Positions 7,744-12,549 of a stretch of 12,549 nt of DNA are shown in pieces. The stretch spans positions 1 through 12,549 of the forward strand of contig JAQGHP010000706.1 of the NCBI GenBank assembly GCA_028288775.1, read 5' to 3'. Each line of letters begins with the position of its first letter. Position 1 is the first letter of the stretch. Source of the DNA: Phycisphaerales bacterium. Lineage in GTDB: Bacteria; Planctomycetota; Phycisphaerae; Tepidisphaerales; Tepidisphaeraceae. The notes under the pieces were generated by a model, which was not told the origin of the DNA, did no database searches, and worked only from the letters and a program-made list of their open reading frames with translations. A program made the position numbers and the translations under genes.

Positions 7744-7747
7744 GGAG
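7744..7747 (+). promoter_or_regulatory. Ribosome binding site of the barrel gene
   Basis: GGAG lies nine bases before the ATG at 7757. It supports this start over the in-frame ATG at 7715, which would put 14 polar residues in front of the signal peptide. Confidence 0.6.
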
Positions 7748-7756
7748 AAACACCTC

Positions 7757-8671
7757 ATGCGCTTTTGCCCCCTTCGCGCGGCGGCCTTCGCGGCCCTCGC
7801 CTTCTCTTCCGCCGTCCCGACCGTCCATGGGCACGGCATTGTCGGGAACAGGTTTTTTCCGCCCACCGTTTCGACCGACGACCCCTTCGCGGCAGACGAA
7901 CTTGCGTTTCCGACGCTCTCTTACGTTAAGAACGCCGCGGGCGACGGAAGCCCGGCAAGTCACGAAATCGACGCAGGCTTCGAATTCGACAAGCTCATTC
8001 TCCCAAGCCTGTCCCTGGGCGTGTCGGACACCTATGTCGCTGTAACGCCCGACCAGGGGCCTTCTAGCCATGGATGGACCGATCGCTCGCTTACTCTCAA
8101 ATATCAATTCTGGCAGAATGACGAGCACGAGGCCGTTCTGGCCGTCGGCGCTTCCGCTGAGATCGGTGGGACGGGCAGCAAGCATGCCGGGGCAAATTCG
8201 TTCACCACGTTCGAGCCGAAATTCTATTTCGGAAAAGGGTTCGGCGATCTTCCTGAATCACTCGCCGTGCTGCAGCCCTTCGCCGTCACGGGTGTCGTGG
8301 GTCAAACCTTTCCAACCCGCAGCACCGACCCAAACGTGCTCGAATGGGGATTCGCCCTCGAATACAGCTTGCCGTACCTCCAGCAGCACGTTCACGACAT
8401 CGGCTTACCCGCGCCGTTCAAGGACATGATCCCCCTCGTGGAATTCGCCTTCGAGACCGCCGAGAACCGCGACCAAGGCGGCCTCACCACCGGAACCATC
8501 AACCCCGGCGTGCTCTGGGAGAGTCCGTATTTCCAAATCGGCGCCGAGGCGAATATTCCGATCAACAGTCGTTCCGGAGCACACGTCGGCGTTACAGTGC
8601 AGGCATGGATCTACATCGATGATTTGTTCCCACGCGTATTCGGCCATCCGATCTTCGGAGGAAACCCATGA
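7757..8671 (+). CDS. Secreted predicted beta-barrel protein of a copper cluster
   Basis: This 304-residue protein has a signal peptide (RFCPLRAAAFAALAFSSAVPTVHG, cleavage near 25), so the mature chain begins HGIVGNRFFPPT. The rest is a series of amphipathic beta strands alternating with turns: RSLTLKYQFWQ, AVLAVGASAEIGG, TTFEPKFYFGKGFG, FAVTGVVGQTF, LEWGFALEYSLPYL, YFQIGAEANIPI and HVGVTVQAWIYIDD. This is typical of an outer-membrane barrel or porin-like protein. Proteins opening with HGIVGNRFFP are familiar to me as unnamed neighbours of copC/copD in several phyla, but I know of no assigned function. Its stop overlaps the copC start (ATGA), so the two are translationally coupled, and a role in copper or metal passage across the outer membrane is a reasonable inference. 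The chain does not end in an aromatic residue, which is unusual for BAM-inserted barrels. Confidence 0.8.
   Translation: MRFCPLRAAAFAALAFSSAVPTVHGHGIVGNRFFPPTVSTDDPFAADELAFPTLSYVKNAAGDGSPASHEIDAGFEFDKLILPSLSLGVSDTYVAVTPDQGPSSHGWTDRSLTLKYQFWQNDEHEAVLAVGASAEIGGTGSKHAGANSFTTFEPKFYFGKGFGDLPESLAVLQPFAVTGVVGQTFPTRSTDPNVLEWGFALEYSLPYLQQHVHDIGLPAPFKDMIPLVEFAFETAENRDQGGLTTGTINPGVLWESPYFQIGAEANIPINSRSGAHVGVTVQAWIYIDDLFPRVFGHPIFGGNP
8657..8661 (+). promoter_or_regulatory. Ribosome binding site of copC
   Basis: GGAGG followed by AAACCC places a strong Shine-Dalgarno sequence six bases before the copC ATG at 8668. It lies inside the last codons of the barrel gene, so copC has its own initiation signal as well as an ATGA overlap. 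Confidence 0.8.
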
Positions 8672-9039
8672 AACCTCTTCCCACTAAAGTTGCCGCGTCG
8701 GTGCTTGTGCTGATGCTCATAGCCCCCCATCTAGCACTGGCCCACGCGTTTCTCGACCACGCCGAGCCGCGCGTCGGCGCAAAGGTCGCCAAGGCGCCGC
8801 AGGAGGTCAGGATCTGGTTCACGCAGGAGCTAGAGCCTGCCTTCAGCAACATCCGGGTGTTTGATTCGGAAGGCAAGCAGGTGGACAAGAAGGATTCGCA
8901 CCTCGATCCCAAGGATAAATCGGTGTTGATCGTGTCACTGCCGTCGTCCCCGGCGGGGACTTACAAAGTGGCTTGGCGCGTGGTCTCGGTTGACACGCAT
9001 CGGACCGAAGGCGATTTCAAGTTTGCGGTGCAGCCGTAA
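8668..9039 (+). CDS. copC: CopC-domain periplasmic copper-binding protein
   Basis: This 123-residue protein has a signal peptide ending ALA at 25, so the mature protein would start with His26 (HAFLDHAEPRVG). That is the expected N-terminal histidine ligand of CopC proteins. The immunoglobulin-like CopC fold is recognisable from AEPRVGAKVAKAPQEVRIWFTQ, NIRVFDSEGKQV, GTYKVAWRVVSVDTH and GDFKFAV. D109 and H111 (DTH) match the Asp-x-His pair that completes the Cu(II) site with the N-terminal His in the family. There is no Met-rich loop, so a Cu(I) site is unlikely and this looks like a Cu(II)-only type. The gene overlaps the barrel gene by four bases and lies 14 bases before copD. It probably carries copper in the periplasm and hands it to CopD. 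Confidence 0.93.
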   Translation: MKPLPTKVAASVLVLMLIAPHLALAHAFLDHAEPRVGAKVAKAPQEVRIWFTQELEPAFSNIRVFDSEGKQVDKKDSHLDPKDKSVLIVSLPSSPAGTYKVAWRVVSVDTHRTEGDFKFAVQP

Positions 9040-9053
9040 GCGCATTACTGACA

Positions 9054-10097
9054 TTGGACGGCGACGACACGCTCGTCGTCTGGTTTTCACTAACGCGGGC
9101 CGTTCACTTCGGCGCGTGCCTGCTCGCGTTGGGCGCGTGCGCTTTCGATAGATTCGTCGCACGCCCCGTGTTGACGCGAACCGGACCGGCCGCGGGCGGG
9201 CGGTGTGACGCCATCGCCCGCTGGCTGGTCGTCCTTGCCTTGCCCGCCGCTCTCTTGTCGGGAGCGGCATGGTTCGCGTTCGTCGCCATTCAGATGAGCG
9301 GGCTGCCGCCGTCGCAAGCGCTTCGGATAGATGTTCTGCGCCTCGTCTGGGCTCAGACTCGCTTTGGCGAATTATGGCGGCTGCGCGCGGTCTTCTGGGC
9401 TCTCGCGTCCGTGTTTGCAATGGCGGCCTTGTTCTTCCAACGGAAGACTCTGCACCGGCGCGCATTGACGTGGGCTTCCCTGATTTGCACGGGCCTGCTC
9501 GCCGGCAGCCTGGCTTGGGCCGGCCATGGCCGTACCGGCGGCGCGCCTGCGTGGCACCTGCTGGCTGATGCGCTGCACATCGTCGTCGGCGGGTTTTGGC
9601 CCGCCGGGCTGCTGCCATTCCTAATGCTCTCGCTTCGAGTTCGCCGATTGCCCGAGTCGGAGCAGTTGCCCTTCCTGGGGGCACTCACGCGCAGATTCTC
9701 AACCATCAGCCTGGCGAGTGTCGCGCTGCTGGCGGCTACGGGCATTGCCAATACGTGGTTCCTCGTTGGTTCGATTTCCGATCTGTATTCGACGCAGTAC
9801 GGCCGCGTCCTGTCCGTGAAGATTGCCTTGTTTTGTGCGATGGTCGGGGTTGGCGCGGTCAATCTACTGATCCTTATGCCCCGACTGTCGGTTGACCCAA
9901 TCGAGGGCCGGCACATTCGAACAAAGGCCACCGCCGCCCATTTGCGCTGGAACGTGGTGGCGGAGATTTTTTCGTTCGCGGTGATCCTGCTGATCGTGGG
10001 GATCCTGGGCCTGCTCCCGCCGGCCACGGAAGGAACGGCGCACCATCATCATCACCACGAGTCGCAGGCGTCTGATGCTCCGACGGCGAGTCCGTGA
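9054..10097 (+). CDS. copD: CopD-family inner-membrane copper transport protein with His-rich tail
   Basis: This 347-residue protein has about eight membrane spans (near 12-31, 55-80, 107-127, 138-157, 168-193, 215-238, 254-275 and 302-322). CopD hallmarks are the N-terminal RAVHFGACLLALGACAF, the central GHGRTGGAPAWHLLADALHIVVGGFWPAG at 157-185 and the RFS...ATG...YGRVLSVKIALF region at 214-260. CopD proteins are believed to move copper across the inner membrane with CopC. No ATG precedes the first span, so a TTG at 9054 is taken as the start; it lies 14 bases after copC with no clear Shine-Dalgarno sequence, suggesting coupled translation. After the last span a tail of about 25 residues carries six consecutive histidines (330-335). 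With eight spans both ends would lie on the same side of the membrane; which side is not certain. The tail could bind metal. Confidence 0.92.
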   Translation: MDGDDTLVVWFSLTRAVHFGACLLALGACAFDRFVARPVLTRTGPAAGGRCDAIARWLVVLALPAALLSGAAWFAFVAIQMSGLPPSQALRIDVLRLVWAQTRFGELWRLRAVFWALASVFAMAALFFQRKTLHRRALTWASLICTGLLAGSLAWAGHGRTGGAPAWHLLADALHIVVGGFWPAGLLPFLMLSLRVRRLPESEQLPFLGALTRRFSTISLASVALLAATGIANTWFLVGSISDLYSTQYGRVLSVKIALFCAMVGVGAVNLLILMPRLSVDPIEGRHIRTKATAAHLRWNVVAEIFSFAVILLIVGILGLLPPATEGTAHHHHHHESQASDAPTASP

Positions 10098-10174
10098 AGC
10101 CCCTTGTTTGAATGGTACCACTCCGTTGCGGCTCATTTCGAAGATCAAGCAGCCGCTACAGCTTTTCCTACGCA

Positions 10175-10273
10175 GGTGTATCGCCATATCCGAACTCTGT
10201 AGGGTGGGCGTACTCGCCCACCACGTTGCCCGTGCTGACAAACTCCCGGTGGGCGATTACCCCCACCCTACAA
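10175..10273. repeat. Palindromic repeat element, copy 2 (MITE-like)
   Basis: This is the second copy of the 99-base element at 3311-3409, in the same orientation, with 10 substitutions and no gaps. The arms are 10198-10220 and 10250-10272, and two mismatches in the right arm (GATTACCC for GAGTACGC) break perfect pairing, so this copy has decayed more. It lies 77 bases after copD and 7 bases before the YHS-domain relic, so it may have interrupted that gene. Read as protein, such repeats give spurious GVLAH/EYAHPT-type peptides on both strands. With the relic it accounts for most of the 357-base gap 10098-10454; I see nothing clear in 10098-10174. Confidence 0.9.
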
Positions 10274-10280
10274 CTGCAAA

Positions 10281-10421
10281 AAGAACGCCGACCTCGCTTG
10301 CGTCGATGTGGACGTGGACAAGACCACCCCCCACCTACGCCTCCAACGGCAAGACCTTCTATTTTTGCAGCGAAGAATGCCGCGACAAACGAATAATCCG
10401 GAGAAGAATTTGGAGAAATGA
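10281..10421 (+). pseudogene. Frameshifted relic of a YHS-domain metal-binding protein
   Basis: Three pieces in two frames spell a YHS domain. ACVDVDVDKTTP reads in the frame of 10281. SNGKTFYFCSEECRDK reads in the +1 frame from 10333 and is the diagnostic YxGKTYYFCSxxC core. NNPEKNLEK followed by TGA (10419-10421) returns to the first frame. The first shift coincides with a run of six C at 10327-10332, and removing one C restores KTTPTYASNGKTF. A second shift lies near 10388-10392. The usual CGM motif at the start is also damaged (CVDVD), and no start codon is visible because the palindromic repeat ends just upstream. YHS domains bind metals and often sit with copper genes, so this was probably part of the copper cluster. 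A sequencing error in the C run could explain one shift but not all the damage. Confidence 0.7.
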
Positions 10422-10454
10422 GGCGCACGAGCGGGCCTGGAATGCAGGGAGAGC

Positions 10455-12137
10455 TCATCTTGAGCTTTGTGCGTCGTCCAGAACCTTAACCATCATGACA
10501 TCCTTTGCGGCTTTCGCGAGATCCCGGGCGGTATGGCCGTCCGCATCTTGAATCGATGGGTCGGCGCCGCGAAGCAAAAGCCGGCGGGCCAGATTCATGT
10601 CACGAAGAACGACCGCTTCGTGAAGTGGCGTATGGCCTTCATTGTCCGCCGCGTTCAATTCCGCGCCCGATTTGAGGAGTATATCGGCAATATCCGAATC
10701 GCTCGCCTCGCCCGCCAGCATGTGGAGCGGTGTACGGCCGTAAATATCGCGAGCCCGTGGATCTGCTCCGCGCTTGAGTAATTGGGCCACAAGGCCCCGG
10801 CTGTCGCAGCTCATCGCATAGTGTAGCGGGGTCCAGCCCAAATCGTCCATCGCGTTCGCCTCCCCGCCGTGCTCGAGCAAAATCGTGGCGATCTCGCTGG
10901 CGCTTTCCGATTTAGAGATCATGTGCAGTGGAACCCGGCCATGAGTGTTGCGCCGGCGCGGGTCCGCCCCGTGCTCCAGAAGCATCGCGACAGCGCGGAA
11001 TTTGCCGCGCCGCACGGCCTCGTGCAGGGGGGTGTCGCCGTTGGTGTCATGTGGATTTACGGAGGCGCGATTCTTGAGCAAGAGCCCCATCACAGTGTAA
11101 TTATCTTGACTGATTATTTCGCTCAGAGGCGGACCGTTTTCATCGTTCGCGTTTACATCCGCGCCGCCGAGCAGGAGTTGTTGCACCACGTCCGTCGCTC
11201 GATTGCTCAGCGAAACGGACATGAGGGTTTTTTGAGACTTGTTGCGTTCCTTCAAGTCGGCCCCGCGGCCCGAAAGGAGGTGGACCATCGGCGCGGAGCG
11301 ATTCCTGACGGCCAACCATACCGCCGTTTCGTAGTCGGAGGCTTCCCCCCGTACATTTGGGTCTGCCCCTTGATCGAGCGCCTTCGTCGCGGCCGTGACA
11401 TCCTCGGCAGCCACCGCCTTCAGAAGCGCCTGATCGGTCTCGAAACGCTCCCACGACGCCTCGGCCGCGTGGGTTGAAGAACGGATGAACACCACGACCG
11501 AGCGACCGACGACGATTAGAAAAAGCAGCGCACCCGCAAATCCAGCCGTCCGCGCTGCCCACGCCCTCGTTGGCGCGGAAGTATCCGCTCCGCATTCTGG
11601 GCTACGTTCCGGCGTAGCGCGGAGGTCATACCCGCACTCGACACAAAGCCCTCGTCGGCGTGCATGCCTGCGTTTGAATGCCACGTACCCGCGCGCTGCA
11701 GGAATTACTGCCAGCAGCAGCGCCAGCAGCCAGAGCGGAAGTATCACTGACCGCACCTCGCCCGTTTCGCCCGGACGGCTTCCGGAAACGATGGAAAAAT
11801 CGACGAGGAAACCCCAGGTACGTGCCCGATCGATGACCAGAATCCCCTCACCCAGCCCCTCGCGACTGCCAAATACATGAGGTGGCCGCGCCTCACATGC
11901 TTCACAGTCGAAAGACTTCGGTGAGGCAAAGTGCTGGAATTCACTCCGGAAGCCGGCACGTCCATCTTTCATCTCCACTGCATAAAATCCCACCGATCCG
12001 CTTCCACCCTTCCCGGGACGAAGAACCCGCCAGACGCCTGCGTCGGCCTCGTAGCGGCTCCACGCCCACGCAACGATCACCAGGACCCCCAGAAGGAGCG
12101 ATACCGCGGTTGCGAATCGACGAAGCGCAGTAAGCAT
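10455..12137 (-). CDS. Membrane protein: planctomycete zinc-ribbon module fused to ankyrin repeats
   Basis: In this 560-residue protein, residues 1-185 match a module seen widely in planctomycetes: a first span (8-26), then WSRYEADAG and an outside loop (about 27-130), then a PLWLLALLLAVIP span (131-150), a basic KRRHARRR and the signature GLCVECGYDLRATPERSPECG. That ribbon should have four cysteines (C165, C168, one in RCPECG, C182); here the third is Ser179, so zinc binding may be lost or weakened. The loop also holds a CEAC pair (C78, C81). A third span (196-217) leads to an ankyrin domain (about 235-555) of roughly nine repeats; clear units are GDTPLHEAVRRGKF at 367, GRVPLHMI at 400, GWTPLHYA at 434, GRTPLHML at 467 and GHTPLHEAV at 501. 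By the positive-inside rule the ankyrin domain would lie in the periplasm. It probably binds other proteins; partners are unknown. ATG 12137 has only a weak ribosome binding site. Confidence 0.88.
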   Translation of the reverse strand: MLTALRRFATAVSLLLGVLVIVAWAWSRYEADAGVWRVLRPGKGGSGSVGFYAVEMKDGRAGFRSEFQHFASPKSFDCEACEARPPHVFGSREGLGEGILVIDRARTWGFLVDFSIVSGSRPGETGEVRSVILPLWLLALLLAVIPAARGYVAFKRRHARRRGLCVECGYDLRATPERSPECGADTSAPTRAWAARTAGFAGALLFLIVVGRSVVVFIRSSTHAAEASWERFETDQALLKAVAAEDVTAATKALDQGADPNVRGEASDYETAVWLAVRNRSAPMVHLLSGRGADLKERNKSQKTLMSVSLSNRATDVVQQLLLGGADVNANDENGPPLSEIISQDNYTVMGLLLKNRASVNPHDTNGDTPLHEAVRRGKFRAVAMLLEHGADPRRRNTHGRVPLHMISKSESASEIATILLEHGGEANAMDDLGWTPLHYAMSCDSRGLVAQLLKRGADPRARDIYGRTPLHMLAGEASDSDIADILLKSGAELNAADNEGHTPLHEAVVLRDMNLARRLLLRGADPSIQDADGHTARDLAKAAKDVMMVKVLDDAQSSR

Positions 12138-12184
12138 GATGCATGCGCGCTCGCTTGAGGCGAACGTCCACGGTTGTCAAACTG

Positions 12185-12549
12185 CTACGGCTTAACGATC
12201 GGTTTATCCGACGCCCAAGCCACCCCGTTGAGGAGGAGGCGCTTAAATCGCGGGTCTTCGAAATCCTGCGGCGATCCGAGCGACGTGAAAAAGACGCGCC
12301 CGCCTCGGTGCGTGTTGGTCCAGGCGATCGGCTCGGCGGACTTTTCCGGGATCGCACCGTTGAGCACGGGCCGGCAGGTGTCGGACAGGGGCAGCACCTT
12401 GTAAAGCGTGCTGGCGGTCGTCCACCCCTTGGCGTCGATACCGCGGAGAAGCGGGCTGTCGGACGCGCTGGCGGCGGGGACGACCGTCATCGCGCTCTCC
12501 TTTCCATAGTGATTGTCGTAGTGACAACCTAGCACTGTCTGGTCAAACT
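12185..12549 (-). CDS. ThuA-like domain protein, C-terminal part (5' end outside window)
   Basis: The frame is open from the right edge to a TAG at 12185, giving 120 residues of C-terminus. VLGCHYDNHYG near the beginning, ASTLYKVLPL in the middle, AEPIAWTNTHRGGRVFFTSLG and PRFKRLLLNGVAWA at the end match the last half of ThuA-like domains (trehalose-utilisation/class-I amidotransferase-like fold), which are abundant in planctomycetes. Some ThuA proteins act in sugar metabolism; many have no proven function. The GTG at 12535 and ATG at 12490 lie inside the conserved domain, so neither is the true start. The ankyrin gene follows 47 bases downstream on the same strand and may be co-transcribed. 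The missing N-terminus may carry a signal peptide, as in many relatives, but this cannot be seen here. Confidence 0.85.
   Translation of the reverse strand, partial: FDQTVLGCHYDNHYGKESAMTVVPAASASDSPLLRGIDAKGWTTASTLYKVLPLSDTCRPVLNGAIPEKSAEPIAWTNTHRGGRVFFTSLGSPQDFEDPRFKRLLLNGVAWASDKPIVKP

Noticed and set aside
10041..10058. His6 as a cloning-vector tag
   Set aside because: It lies inside a natural CopD tail, is followed by a further 12 native-looking residues, and is flanked by ordinary genomic sequence with no vector features.
10075..10551. 158-codon plus-strand frame after copD
   Set aside because: It stitches together the end of copD, the palindromic repeat, the middle of the YHS relic and antisense ankyrin sequence. 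Only the YHS piece is meaningful and is reported as a pseudogene.
12185..12535. Complete 116-residue protein starting at GTG 12535
   Set aside because: The same frame stays open to the window edge and the conserved ThuA-like motif begins at the supposed start, so the gene is truncated by the window rather than short.

Overview
The window is GC-rich, gene-dense bacterial DNA that fits the phylum Planctomycetota, possibly near Phycisphaerae. The evidence is a PVC-type beta-propeller/HEAT protein of the membrane-bound dehydrogenase family, an inner-membrane protein with the planctomycete CGYDLRATPER zinc-ribbon signature, a Uma2-family nuclease, a ThuA-like protein, and a short palindromic repeat of a type I associate with planctomycete genomes. 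The phylum assignment is inference from gene content; no rRNA or tRNA gene is visible.

Layout. Positions 1-2227 (minus) hold most of a secreted propeller/HEAT protein whose C-terminus lies beyond the left edge. Positions 2421-3248 (minus) encode a secreted alpha/beta-hydrolase esterase/peptidase. A 99-bp palindromic repeat (3311-3409) separates it from a GTGA-overlapping minus-strand pair, a small lipoprotein (3453-4037) and a Uma2 endonuclease-fold protein (4034-4732). Upstream of these on the same strand is an EF-G-like translational GTPase (4799-6868) that lacks the usual G3 histidine. A 280-bp divergent spacer (6869-7148) contains a candidate promoter with palindromes.

Positions 7149-10097 (plus) form a copper-handling cluster: a Cys/His-rich small membrane protein resembling DUF2946, a predicted secreted beta-barrel protein, CopC, and CopD with a natural His6 near its C-terminus. 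The barrel gene and copC overlap by ATGA, and copD follows after 14 bases. A second copy of the palindromic repeat (10175-10273) directly abuts a frameshifted relic of a YHS metal-binding domain (10281-10421). This suggests the cluster once had a further metal-binding member.

Positions 10455-12137 (minus) encode a three-span membrane protein that joins the planctomycete zinc-ribbon module to an ankyrin-repeat domain. Positions 12185-12549 (minus) hold the C-terminal part of a ThuA-like protein that continues past the right edge.

How the genes work together: only the copper cluster and the Uma2/lipoprotein pair show clear coupling. In the copper cluster, the barrel could handle outer-membrane traffic, CopC could bind Cu in the periplasm, and CopD could move it across the inner membrane. 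The two secreted minus-strand proteins at the left may serve extracellular polymer or carbohydrate breakdown, but this is only a guess from family habits. I see no CRISPR array, transposase gene or complete mobile element.
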